Made by a program: the position numbers and the translations under genes
Notes under the pieces: model-generated
What the model was told of the DNA's origin: nothing
The model's input: the letters and a program-made list of their open reading frames with translations, nothing else
Databases searched by the model: none
Part shown: in pieces, positions 7,437 through 15,043 of the stretch
How positions within the stretch are numbered: the first letter of the stretch is position 1
Layout of the letters: each line of letters opens with the position of its first letter
Origin: Defluviicoccus sp.
GTDB taxonomy: Bacteria > Pseudomonadota > Alphaproteobacteria > MPNO01
Direction: 5' to 3'
DNA: 48,528 nt
Assembly (NCBI GenBank): GCA_022823775.1
Contig: JAJEHI010000083.1
Coordinates: 1 to 48,528 of the forward strand

Positions 7437-8237
7437 TCATCCTTTCGGTTCGCCGAGAAATCGGGTGAGCGCTTCGTCGAAGGCGCCCGGATTGGCGACG
7501 GTGCAAATGTGGCCGGCTGCGGGCAACGAGACATGACGCGCGCCGGGGATCGCATCCGCCATTCCCTGCATGACTTCGGGCGGCGCGCCGACGCGGTCCT
7601 CGGCGCCCGAGACCAGCAGCGTCGGCACGTCGATACCCGGGAGCCCCGCCGTATAGTCCATCGTCAAGAGCGCCGCGATGCAGCCGAGATAGCCGTCCAC
7701 CGACGTCTTCACGATCATCGCGCGGATCTTCTCCATCACCTCCGGATTGGCGGCGCGGAAGGCTTCCGGGAACCAGCGCTCCGCCGTCGTGTCCGCGATG
7801 GCCTCGATACCGCCCGCCCTGGCGCGCTCGATCATCGGCGGCCAGATCGCGCGGTACTGGGGGACGGGCTCGGACCGGCAGGCCACCGGGACCAGCGCGT
7901 CGAGCCGGTCCCCGTGTTCGAGCGCGAGCCCGATCGCGACCACGCCGCCGAGCCCGATGCCGACCAGGGTCGAGCGTTCGATCCCGAGCGCGCCCCAGAG
8001 CCCGAGGATGTCGCCGATCAGCATGTCGAGCGAATACGGCGGAGGCGTCGCCTCGCTGCCGCCATGGCCACGGCTGTCGAAGCGCAGCAGGCGGCGATTC
8101 GCGGAAAGCGCCTCGACATGCGGATCCCACATGGTGAGGTCGTTGGTCATCCCGGTGGTGAAGGTGATCCAGGGCGCGCCGTCGGGCCCGTCGATCCGGT
8201 AGTTGAGGCCGATATCCCCGACCCTGGCGATTGGCAT
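7437..8237 (-). CDS. Alpha/beta hydrolase-fold protein with nucleophile replaced by Gly
   Basis: A 266-residue alpha/beta hydrolase of the 3-oxoadipate enol-lactonase-like group. The fold landmarks are clear: oxyanion-region TTGMTNDLTMW (27-37), DSRGHGGS (54-61), Asp214 in GAEDR and His243 in AGHICTV. The nucleophile elbow reads VGIGLGGVV, so the GxSxG serine is Gly95 (codon GGG on the coding strand). With Asp and His retained but no nucleophile, ordinary ester or lactone hydrolysis by a covalent intermediate is not expected. It could be a water-activating hydrolase, a lyase or a binding protein. It is the first gene of the minus-strand run that continues with RidA and the MFS carrier, and it is divergent from the SDR at 8315. 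Confidence 0.85.
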   Translation of the reverse strand: MPIARVGDIGLNYRIDGPDGAPWITFTTGMTNDLTMWDPHVEALSANRRLLRFDSRGHGGSEATPPPYSLDMLIGDILGLWGALGIERSTLVGIGLGGVVAIGLALEHGDRLDALVPVACRSEPVPQYRAIWPPMIERARAGGIEAIADTTAERWFPEAFRAANPEVMEKIRAMIVKTSVDGYLGCIAALLTMDYTAGLPGIDVPTLLVSGAEDRVGAPPEVMQGMADAIPGARHVSLPAAGHICTVANPGAFDEALTRFLGEPKG

Positions 8238-8314
8238 GCCGTGCTCCCGCTTTGGTCGCGGCGATCTTAACGCGGTATTCTGGATCGTTGCGAACCCACG
8301 AGCGAGGAAGAGGA

Positions 8315-9070
8315 ATGAGCCGGCGGGAGTTGGAATCGAGAGTCGCCATCGTCACGGGAAGCGTGCGCGGCATCGGCCGCGCAACGGCCCTTGCCTTTGC
8401 CGAAGCCGGCGCGGCCGTGGTCGTCAACGGCCGGAAATCGGCTGAGGCCGCGGACCAGATCGCGCGCGAGGTCGAGGACGCCGGCGGCAGGGCCTGCGTC
8501 CACCTCGCCGATGTCAGCGATCCTGGGCAGGCGAAGGGGCTGATCGAGGAAACCGTCGCCGCCTTCGGCCGACTCGACATCCTGGTCAACAACGTCTCGC
8601 ACCGGATCGCCAAGCCCGTCGTCGAGACCAGCTACGAGGAGTGGCGCGACGTGCAGGCCAATACGGTCGATTCGGCCTTCCTTTGTATCCGGCAGGCGGT
8701 TCCCCATCTGATCGTGGGCGGCGGCGGATCCATCGTCAATATCGGCGGGGTGTCGGGCCATCGGGGGGTGAAAAACCGCGCCGCCGTCGCGGCGGCGAAG
8801 GCGGGACTCGCAGGGATGTCCGCGGCGCTCGCCGTCGAGCTCGCGCCGCACAACATCAACGTCAACTGCGTCTCCCCCGGCAGCATCGACAATTACGAGG
8901 CGACCGGGCACGTGCCGGCGCACTTCCGGGAAAACCCGATCCCGATGGGGCGGATGGGAACCGTCCGAGAAATCGCCGCCATGGTGCGGCATCTCTGCGG
9001 CCCGGAAGGGCGCTACGTCGCCGGCCAGACGATCCACGTCTGCGGCGCGTGGAACGTGTCGATCTCCTGA
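8315..9070 (+). CDS. SDR family oxidoreductase-like protein with altered catalytic residues
   Basis: A 251-residue classical-length SDR with a normal cofactor loop TGSVRGIG (14-21), NNVSH in place of NNAG, the helix-4 Asn116 and a typical VSPGSID after the sixth strand. The catalytic residues differ from the norm: Lys162 is present in VAAAKAGL, but the Tyr position is Val158 and the Ser position is Gly145 (NIGGVSG). The ATG at 8315 follows a strong AGGAAGAGGA ribosome site; an upstream in-frame start at 8231 would overlap the divergent hydrolase gene. Family is certain, but a standard ketoreductase reaction is doubtful. The gene is alone on the plus strand. Confidence 0.85.
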   Translation: MSRRELESRVAIVTGSVRGIGRATALAFAEAGAAVVVNGRKSAEAADQIAREVEDAGGRACVHLADVSDPGQAKGLIEETVAAFGRLDILVNNVSHRIAKPVVETSYEEWRDVQANTVDSAFLCIRQAVPHLIVGGGGSIVNIGGVSGHRGVKNRAAVAAAKAGLAGMSAALAVELAPHNINVNCVSPGSIDNYEATGHVPAHFRENPIPMGRMGTVREIAAMVRHLCGPEGRYVAGQTIHVCGAWNVSIS

Positions 9071-9082
9071 CCGGGCGGTCAG
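9067..9082. terminator. Small hairpin spanning two convergent stop codons
   Basis: CTGACC-GGGC-GGTCAG forms a 6-bp stem that contains the stop codons of both convergent genes. There is no U-tract, so it is at best a weak bidirectional terminator. Confidence 0.25.
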
Positions 9083-9384
9083 ATCTCCTGGATCAGTTCG
9101 AGGACCTCGCGGGTTCGCGTCACCTTGCCGGTCCAGAGCCGGTCGAACTCGGCGATCATGCCCTTGAGCGCGTCGGATCCCATGACCCGGTTCACGTCCG
9201 CGAGATCGGCGAACTCGTAAAACGCGATATGGACGTTGTCGTCCACGTCGCTCCAGCCGCGGCTGGCGCCGGCCGCGCCGAACGCTTCGGTCGCCTGCGG
9301 CAGATGCTCGTCCCGGTACCACACGTCGAACGCGTCCCTCGCGGCCGGGTCCACCTCCGCCCGAACGATCAGAAAGGCCGTCAT
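9079..9384 (-). CDS. Small ferredoxin-like (dimeric alpha/beta barrel) protein, DUF4286/EthD-like
   Basis: A 101-residue protein whose pattern (MTAFLIVRAEVDPA strand, WYRDEHLPQA helix, IAFYEFAD strand) fits the dimeric alpha/beta barrel proteins grouped as DUF4286 or EthD-like. These fold like monooxygenases or muconolactone isomerases and usually act on or bind aromatic intermediates. The ATG at 9384 has GGAGGA 6 nt upstream; an upstream ATG at 9408 lacks a site. It converges on the SDR at 8315. No catalytic residue can be named and function is unknown. Confidence 0.72.
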   Translation of the reverse strand: MTAFLIVRAEVDPAARDAFDVWYRDEHLPQATEAFGAAGASRGWSDVDDNVHIAFYEFADLADVNRVMGSDALKGMIAEFDRLWTGKVTRTREVLELIQEI

Positions 9385-9471
9385 CGCAACTCCTCCGATT
9401 TTCCGCACATTCGTTTCAGGATAGGCCCGTTCCCGGCCCCGGCAGGGCCTACCGACCGCCCGTCAACCGGA

Positions 9472-9640
9472 GCATTTTCCGACCGGGCGCGACCGCGACC
9501 GGCTGTCGCCCCAGAGGCCCCTCACCCTGACCCTCTCCCCGCTGGGGAGAGGGGACACGCTCGCCGACTCCTTACCTTCTCCCCTCCCGCTTGCGGGAGG
9601 GGCCGGGGGAGGGAGGCCACCCGATCGGGTCGGAAAATGC
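9472..9640. repeat. 169-bp palindromic intergenic element with 13-bp terminal inverted repeats
   Basis: The element is bounded by the perfect 13-bp inverted pair GCATTTTCCGACC (9472-9484) and GGTCGGAAAATGC (9628-9640). Inside are two further perfect hairpins: a 10-bp stem with a 3-nt loop (9531-9540 with 9544-9553) and a 10-bp stem with a 2-nt loop (9581-9590 with 9593-9602). The pyrimidine-rich runs of the CCTCACCCTGACCCTCTCCCC kind resemble intergenic repeats common in alphaproteobacteria. No target-site duplication is evident and no protein is encoded. A REP/MITE-like mobile palindrome is the most likely nature. Confidence 0.72.
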
Positions 9641-9677
9641 CGTGTTCCATATGAGCCCCCTTCGAAACGCCGCTGCC

Positions 9678-9742
9678 GCGCCTACTTCGGGCGAGGATAT
9701 CGTTGAAATCGAGAAGGAATATTCCTCATCCCGAGTAGGCGC
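9678..9742. repeat. Long imperfect inverted repeat (about 23-bp arms)
   Basis: The left arm 9678-9700 (begins GCGCCTACT, ends GAGGATAT) pairs with the right arm 9719-9742 (begins ATATTCCTC, ends AGTAGGCGC). Twenty-one positions match, with two small indels, around an 18-nt loop. There is no U-tract. The arms are unrelated to those of the element just upstream, so this is a second, different palindromic repeat. Confidence 0.6.
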
Positions 9743-9816
9743 GCCAGCGCCGTATCGGGACGCGCCACGGTCGACCTATGCGCCAAGCTTTCCACCGGAA
9801 CGGACAGGCTCTTAAG

Positions 9817-9974
9817 TCAGGGTCGCCCGCCGCTTGTGGCTTCGCCGAAGCCGTCGCCTTCAATTTCACTCCAGCGTGCATCGCTCATCCCAGCACCACC
9901 CTGCGGTTGGCCAGCAAGCGCGCTTTGCGGTCCTTCAGCGTGACGATTTCGGACATGGGAACGATTTGTAGCAT
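9817..9974 (-). pseudogene. Possible collapsed remnant of a two-gene nucleotidyltransferase/HepT-like pair
   Basis: Reading leftward on the minus strand, a short frame MSEIVTLKDRKARLLANRR continues four residues and stops at 9885. Its stop overlaps, as ATGA, an ATG at 9888 that opens MSDARWSEIEGDGFGEATS before a stop at 9817. The first looks like the N terminus of a minimal nucleotidyltransferase and the second like the N terminus of a HepT-type HEPN protein, as if an internal deletion had joined the two starts. The resemblance is from memory and short. No ribosome site is visible. It could equally be chance. Confidence 0.22.
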
Positions 9975-10017
9975 GAGACCGGGCAGACCCGGAACGCCGC
10001 GCTCCCGCCGCGTCGTC

Positions 10018-11718
10018 TCAATGCGTGTCGAACACAGCCTGGTATCGGGCGAGCGCGTCCCGGATCGCGGCGAGCTCCGCATCGGTCGGGTTGTCCGGAT
10101 CGGCGGCCGGGGGCAGCGACCCGAAGCGCAGCAGGCAGGCCATCAGCAGGAGCCGCGCCTTGGTCGCCGTCAGGTTGGCGCCCGAGATCTGGTAGTCGCT
10201 GTAATCCGCGAAACCCTGGGTGTGGCCGCGCCCCACCCGCGCGACGGGGATGCCGCAAGCCGTCGCCCGCAAGAGCACCGAATGGCGCGCCGCCGAGGTG
10301 TTGAGCCCGTACGGCACCAGCCCCTCGACCACGAAGCCCGCGAGGCGTCCGAGCGACAGCTTGTGCTCGACCGAAGCGGCGAGGTCCTGCTCCAGCGCCG
10401 GGTCGTCGCCGATCTCGAGCCCGGCATAGCAGCCGTTCTTCTCGATCGACACTACCGGGATCGCGTGCGCCAGAAGGTTGCCGTCCGCGTCCTTGACCGC
10501 GATGTCGAAGCGCTCGATCCCGCCATCCGCCCGCGCCCGGACGGCGGTGGTCTCGGCGGGCAGGCGGCTCAAATTCACCTCCGAACCGGACGTATGCCTG
10601 TAGACCGGCAGGTAGGTGAGCATGAAGCGGCCGGTATAGTGGACCTGGCCGATGATTCCGCCATGCCCGCCGGTCGCCACGTAGCCGCCCGGCCGGGCGT
10701 CGACCTTTGCGACCTCGCGGGCGGCGAATATCTGCTGTTCCTGGATGACGACGGCGCCGCAGCGGTCGCGCCCGTCGGCGTCGGCCCAGATGCCGGACGC
10801 GATATAGCGCACGCAATCGACGATGTTGGCCGGCCCGTCATTGCTGATCTGACCCTGCGGGCGCTGGGCGGCGACGCCGCAGATCGGCTTGTCGGTGTCG
10901 ATCAGGAGGTTGAACCAGTAGGCGCTGTCCTCCACGTCGGGGCTGCCCTGGGTCCAGATGACCCCGTCATAGGCGTCGTCGGCGACCAGCGCCTGCATGT
11001 CGTTGGTCGCCTTGGCGAGCGTCGGCCGGGGCGGCGGCGCGGTCAGGTGATAGGGCTTGTAGGGAAAGAAATCCGCGCCCCGCCGTTCCTCCGGGATGTC
11101 GCCGTCGCCGATGTCCGGCCGTTCTGCCTCCGCGAGGCCGCTTCTGTATCCGCCGGGCGGGACGCCCCGGTAGAAATCGACGTCGGCGAGCGCCGAGATG
11201 GCGCTTGCGATGCCGTAATCGTCGACCATGAGCCGGTCGATCTCCTCGAAGCTGCGCGACCCGTCCGGGTAAAATCCCTGGCGCGCCTCCTCGTCCGGCG
11301 CGCCGGGCGTCGCGCATTCCTCCTCCCAGGCCCGGCCGTCCGCCTGGCGCGCCATGTAAGGCAGGGGGTAGAGCCCGTCCTCGGGCAGCATCTCGATCTC
11401 GTACACCGGTTTGTCTTCCGGCGAGGTGCGTTCGGCGCTGAACGCGCCGTCGGCGCCGATATAGCCGTCCGGCGGGGCGTAGAGCGCCGCCGCGTCCGCC
11501 TCCAGGGGATGCGCCGAGAACTGCTCGACATAGACTTTCGCCGGGGCGGCGAGACGCTGCCCGCGAAGCGCGTCGTAGGGCAGGGCGGTTCCGTCCGCCC
11601 CGTTCAGCAGCGGCAGCCCGTGTTTCCGGCGAGCCTTGTTCGAGGTCACCAGCGGCGGGGTGTTCTGGATCGTCGCCGTCGGTCCCGCCAGATGTGCAAT
11701 TCGCACTTTACCGGTCAT
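10018..11718 (-). CDS. Large asparaginase-fold domain protein
   Basis: A 566-residue protein related to L-asparaginase/GatD. The N terminus has TATIQNTPPLVTSNKARRK. The second substrate-binding region appears only near residue 255 as WTQGSPDVEDSAYW (the VTHGTDTMEET region of asparaginase), followed by SNDGPANIVD (292-301). Canonical type I/II asparaginases are about 330 residues with the two regions some 70 residues apart, so about 150 residues are inserted here. The catalytic GTDT motif is GSPD (258-261), so Thr89-Asp90 of the E. coli enzyme are not conserved as such. There is no signal peptide, so it is cytoplasmic. It diverges from the amide ABC transporter, which suggests a role in amide nitrogen use. 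Amidase activity is inferred, not shown. Confidence 0.68.
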   Translation of the reverse strand: MTGKVRIAHLAGPTATIQNTPPLVTSNKARRKHGLPLLNGADGTALPYDALRGQRLAAPAKVYVEQFSAHPLEADAAALYAPPDGYIGADGAFSAERTSPEDKPVYEIEMLPEDGLYPLPYMARQADGRAWEEECATPGAPDEEARQGFYPDGSRSFEEIDRLMVDDYGIASAISALADVDFYRGVPPGGYRSGLAEAERPDIGDGDIPEERRGADFFPYKPYHLTAPPPRPTLAKATNDMQALVADDAYDGVIWTQGSPDVEDSAYWFNLLIDTDKPICGVAAQRPQGQISNDGPANIVDCVRYIASGIWADADGRDRCGAVVIQEQQIFAAREVAKVDARPGGYVATGGHGGIIGQVHYTGRFMLTYLPVYRHTSGSEVNLSRLPAETTAVRARADGGIERFDIAVKDADGNLLAHAIPVVSIEKNGCYAGLEIGDDPALEQDLAASVEHKLSLGRLAGFVVEGLVPYGLNTSAARHSVLLRATACGIPVARVGRGHTQGFADYSDYQISGANLTATKARLLLMACLLRFGSLPPAADPDNPTDAELAAIRDALARYQAVFDTH

Positions 11719-11799
11719 GGTCTCCCTCCCTGCTTCTGTTTCGAGAGAGTCTATTTGGCGCCGGAGCGCCCGCGCAACCGCGTGCCCGACAAAGCGGTC

Positions 11800-11828
11800 T
11801 TGTCGCCCGGAAACCGGGTTGCTACCGT
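11800..11828 (+). promoter_or_regulatory. Candidate promoter of the amide-type ABC operon
   Basis: TTGTCG (11800-11805), a 17-nt spacer and TACCGT (11823-11828) give a weak sigma70-like pair 67 nt before the ATG at 11895. The spacer begins with a small palindrome, CCCGG-AAA-CCGGG (11806-11818), that could be an operator. Confidence 0.25.
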
Positions 11829-11894
11829 CAATTCACGCCAATCGGGGCGCCGTGCGACCCGCCTGAGCAATGCGGGCGAACCGGAGGGAACAAA

Positions 11895-13133
11895 ATGACC
11901 GTCAAACGCCGTTCGTTCATCAAGACATCCGCCGCGGGCGCCGCGGCGCTCGCCGCCGGGCCGTATTTCTGGCCGAAAGGCGCATCCGCCGCCGACACCG
12001 TCAAGGGCGGCGCGATCTACGATCTTTCCGGCGACCTGCAGCTGTTCGGGAAGAACCAGTGGGCCTGCGCCGAGATGGCCATCGACGAGATCAACGCCGC
12101 CGGAGGCGTGCTCGGCAAGAAGCTCGAGGTCAAGACCTACGACTCCCAGTCGCAGATGCAGGCCTACAACCAGTACGCAAGGCAGATGGTGCTGCGCGAC
12201 AAGGTGGCGGTGGTCCAGGGCGGGCTGACCAGTTCCTCGCGCGAGGTCATCCGGCAGATCCTGCACAAGCTCAAGACCCTTTATTTCTACAACACCAACT
12301 ACGAGGGCGGGGTTTGCGACCGGAACTTCTTCGCCACCGGCGCGACGCCCGGCGGTTATGTCGATCTGCTCTCCGGCGAGGCGATGAAGCGCTGGGGCAA
12401 GAAGGTCTACATCATGGCCGCCGACTACAATTACGGCCAGATCACCGCCAAATGGATCCAGAAGGCGGTCAAGGACGCCGGCGGAAAGGTGGTGGGCGAG
12501 GAGTTCTTCCCGCTCACCGTCAACCAGTTCGGCCCGACCATCAGCAAGATCCAGGCGGCCAAGCCCGACTTCGTGATGAACGTCTTCGTCGGCCCGGCGC
12601 ACGCCTCGTTCTACGGCCAGTGGGCATCCGCCGGCATGAACAAGAAAATCCCGATGGTCTCGACCACCTTCGGCGCGGCCGGCGAGGTGGTCCGCATGCC
12701 GCCCGAGATCGCCGACGGGATCCTCACCTGCTACTCGTACTACGAGGACCTCGACATCCCGTTCAACAAGAAGTGGCTGGCCGAATTCCGCAAGCGCAAC
12801 GGCACCGATTACGGCTATCTGACCGACGTGCCGCCGAAGGACTGGTACGGGTGGATTTTCTGGGCCAAGGCGGTCAACGAAGCCGGTACCACCAAGCGCG
12901 AGAAGGTCATCGAGGTGCTCGAGGGCGGGCTCACCGTCGACGGTCCGGGCGGACCGCTCACCATGGACGCCAAGACCCATCACTGCACGATGGACATGTA
13001 TATCGGCCAGGCTAAGGGCGGGAAGTTCGAGATCCAGAAGAAGGTCGCCCAGGTGCCGCCCACCAATACCGGCAACCAGTGCGACCTGATCGCGAGGCCC
13101 GACACAAACGTCATGTACGAGCCCAAGATATGA
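11895..13133 (+). CDS. ABC transporter substrate-binding protein, urea/short-chain amide type
   Basis: A 412-residue periplasmic binding protein of the Leu/Ile/Val-urea-amide family (UrtA/FmdD-like). The N terminus carries a twin-arginine signal, KRRSFIK, followed by an Ala-rich core and a likely cleavage site after about residue 32 (ASA). The mature part starts with GGAIYDLSGDLQLFG, the typical first lobe of these proteins, and includes DEINAAGGVLGKKLEV. GGAGGGA-type spacing before the ATG at 11895 supports the start. It heads an operon with two permeases, two ATPases, an amidase and an amidohydrolase. No urease gene follows, so a carboxamide other than urea is the more likely ligand. Confidence 0.88.
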   Translation: MTVKRRSFIKTSAAGAAALAAGPYFWPKGASAADTVKGGAIYDLSGDLQLFGKNQWACAEMAIDEINAAGGVLGKKLEVKTYDSQSQMQAYNQYARQMVLRDKVAVVQGGLTSSSREVIRQILHKLKTLYFYNTNYEGGVCDRNFFATGATPGGYVDLLSGEAMKRWGKKVYIMAADYNYGQITAKWIQKAVKDAGGKVVGEEFFPLTVNQFGPTISKIQAAKPDFVMNVFVGPAHASFYGQWASAGMNKKIPMVSTTFGAAGEVVRMPPEIADGILTCYSYYEDLDIPFNKKWLAEFRKRNGTDYGYLTDVPPKDWYGWIFWAKAVNEAGTTKREKVIEVLEGGLTVDGPGGPLTMDAKTHHCTMDMYIGQAKGGKFEIQKKVAQVPPTNTGNQCDLIARPDTNVMYEPKI

Positions 13134-13172
13134 TCCGGAAGGGGACGGGTATGCAACCGTAACGGGCCTCAA

Positions 13173-14039
13173 ATGGACCTTGCGGTCGTCGTCGTCATCC
13201 AGATCCTCTACGCGGTCGCCAGCCTGGCGCTGATCAGTATCGGGCTGGCGATCATTTTCGGCATGATGGGCGTGATCAACTTCGCCCATGGCGAGTTCCT
13301 GATGATGGGCGGTTACGCCTTCATCCTGAGCTACAACGCGGGCGTCAATTTCTGGATCGCGATGCTGGTCGTGGCTCCGGTCACGATCGCCGTCATCGGA
13401 GTGGTCGTCGAACGGCTCATCATCCGCCATCTCTACGGAAGGGTGATCGAGACCGTGCTCGCCACCTGGGGGCTCAGCCTGTTCCTGATCGGGCTCGCCG
13501 CGACCGTGCTCGGCTACCACCAGAAGGGCGTCAACCCGCCCTTCGGGACGATCCGCATCGGCGCCTATCAGGAGGGCGGTTACACGTTTTTCGTCATTTT
13601 CGTGACGCTTGCGCTGATGGCGGCCCTCTATGTCGGCTTCAAGTACACCCGCTGGGGCCTGATCGCGCGCGGCACCATGCAGAACGCGCAAATGGCTTCG
13701 GGCATCGGCGTCAATGTCGACCGGGTCTACGCCACCACCTTCGGGATCGGCGCCGCGTTGAGCGGGCTCGCCGGCGCGATCCTCGCCCCGATCGCGGGCG
13801 TGCTGCCCGAGATCGGGGTCACCTACGTGGTCAAGGCGTTCATCACCGTGATCGGCGGCGGGGCGGTGGCGCTCGCCGGCACCGGGGCCGCCTCCTCCCT
13901 GTTCGGCGCGGTCAGCCAGGCGGTCACCTTCCTCAGCCGCCCGGTGGTCGGCGAGGTCGCGCTGCTCGTCGTCGCCATCGTCCTGCTCCGGCTGCTGCCG
14001 CTCGGCATCACAGGGCGCTATTTCCGGCGCGGCCTGTGA
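13173..14039 (+). CDS. ABC transporter permease, LivH/UrtB family
   Basis: A 288-residue inner-membrane permease with about eight helices. The LivH-family landmarks are MMGVINFAHGEFLMMGGY (about 31-48) and GLAGAILAPIAGV in the C-terminal half. It forms the translocation pore with the next gene product. The ATG at 13173 is the only sensible start, although the ribosome site is weak; an ATG at 13151 runs straight into a stop. It lies 39 nt after the binding-protein gene. Confidence 0.9.
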   Translation: MDLAVVVVIQILYAVASLALISIGLAIIFGMMGVINFAHGEFLMMGGYAFILSYNAGVNFWIAMLVVAPVTIAVIGVVVERLIIRHLYGRVIETVLATWGLSLFLIGLAATVLGYHQKGVNPPFGTIRIGAYQEGGYTFFVIFVTLALMAALYVGFKYTRWGLIARGTMQNAQMASGIGVNVDRVYATTFGIGAALSGLAGAILAPIAGVLPEIGVTYVVKAFITVIGGGAVALAGTGAASSLFGAVSQAVTFLSRPVVGEVALLVVAIVLLRLLPLGITGRYFRRGL

Positions 14040-14041
14040 GG

Positions 14042-15043
14042 ATGAGCCGCAACGCGCTCGGGCTGTGGACGATGGGCGTGCTGTCGCTCGTCCTCGTCTT
14101 CGGCGTGCCGGCGATCGTCGAGACCTTCGCGCTGATCGACTTCACCCTGTTCATCGCGATGGCGATCCTCTCGCTCAGCCTCGCCTTCGTCTGGGGGTTC
14201 GGCGGCATCCTGTGCTTCGGCCAGTCGGCGTTCTTCGGGCTGGGCGCCTATACCTACGCGGTCGCCGTCATCAACATGGGCGAGAGCACGGTGCCGATCC
14301 TGCTCGGCATCCTGTTGCCCGTCATCCTCGCTCTCGTGCTCGGCTATTTCATGTTCTACGGGCGGGTGAGCGACGTCTATCTCGCGGTCATCACTCTCGC
14401 CGTGTCTCTCGTTTTCTATTACCTGATCGGGGCGTCGGCGGGGGAGGAGTACAAGATCGGCTCGGCGCGGCTCGGCGGTTACAACGGCATGCCTTCTGTC
14501 CCGCCGATCAACGTTCCCGGCGACCCATCGGCAGCGGTCGAGTACGAGGCGCTCTACGTGCCGGCGGCGGTATTGCTGGCGGTCGTCTATTTCGGCCTGC
14601 GAGCCCTGCTGGCGAGCGATTTCGGCCGCGTTCTGGTCTCGATTCGCGAGAACGAGGCGCGCACCGAATTGCTGGGTTACGACGCGCGCCGGATCAAGAC
14701 GGTCGCGCTCGCCATCGGCGCAGGCATCGCCGGGCTCTCGGGCGTCCTGTTCTGCGCCTGGGGCGCCTATGTCAGCCCGACCGTCTTTTCGCTCGTCTTC
14801 ACCGCGCAGATCATCATGTGGATCCTGGTCGGCGGGCTCGGCACGCTGACGGGCGCGATCCTCGGCTGCGTGCTCATCCAGTATCTCGCCACCTGGCTCG
14901 GCGAGACCAAGATCGCCGACGTCAACATCGTCCTCGGCGCGATCTTCGTAGCGATCGTCCTGCTGGTGCCGAGCGGTTTCGTGCCGATGTTCGCTCGGCT
15001 CGGCGATACCCTGACGCGACGCCGGGGCGAAGCCGGATCATGA
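14042..15043 (+). CDS. ABC transporter permease, LivM/UrtC family
   Basis: The second permease of the system, 333 residues, with about nine to ten helices. Family marks are FGGILCFGQSAFFGLGAY near residue 55 and the cytoplasmic segment SIRENEARTELLGYDARRIK, which contacts the ATPases. Translation could also begin at the GTG at 14036, which overlaps the previous stop codon; the ATG at 14042 is two codons later and neither has a strong ribosome site. The 3' end overlaps the next gene as ATGA. Confidence 0.9.
   Translation: MSRNALGLWTMGVLSLVLVFGVPAIVETFALIDFTLFIAMAILSLSLAFVWGFGGILCFGQSAFFGLGAYTYAVAVINMGESTVPILLGILLPVILALVLGYFMFYGRVSDVYLAVITLAVSLVFYYLIGASAGEEYKIGSARLGGYNGMPSVPPINVPGDPSAAVEYEALYVPAAVLLAVVYFGLRALLASDFGRVLVSIRENEARTELLGYDARRIKTVALAIGAGIAGLSGVLFCAWGAYVSPTVFSLVFTAQIIMWILVGGLGTLTGAILGCVLIQYLATWLGETKIADVNIVLGAIFVAIVLLVPSGFVPMFARLGDTLTRRRGEAGS

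Larger units (their letters stand above)
9385..10017. other. Only large non-coding stretch of the window
   Basis: About 630 bases without an intact gene. It holds two palindromic repeat elements (9472-9640 and 9678-9742) and a possible gene remnant on the minus strand (9817-9974). Short open frames here show no convincing start, ribosome site or family resemblance. A 7-bp inverted pair, TAGGCCC (9422-9428) and GGGCCTA (9445-9451), lies just before the first element. Confidence 0.7.

Noticed and set aside
7039-8237. Rut pyrimidine-degradation operon
   Set aside because: The RidA plus alpha/beta hydrolase pair resembles rutC-rutD, but rutA, rutB and rutG-type genes are absent and both proteins lack their key residues.
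9385-10017. CRISPR array or tRNA-linked integration site
   Set aside because: The repeats are palindromic elements of two different kinds without regular spacers; no tRNA or integrase is visible.
9778-11898. Plus-strand open frame of about 700 codons opposite the asparaginase-fold gene
   Set aside because: Shadow of the minus-strand gene; low-complexity composition, no motif and no ribosome site.
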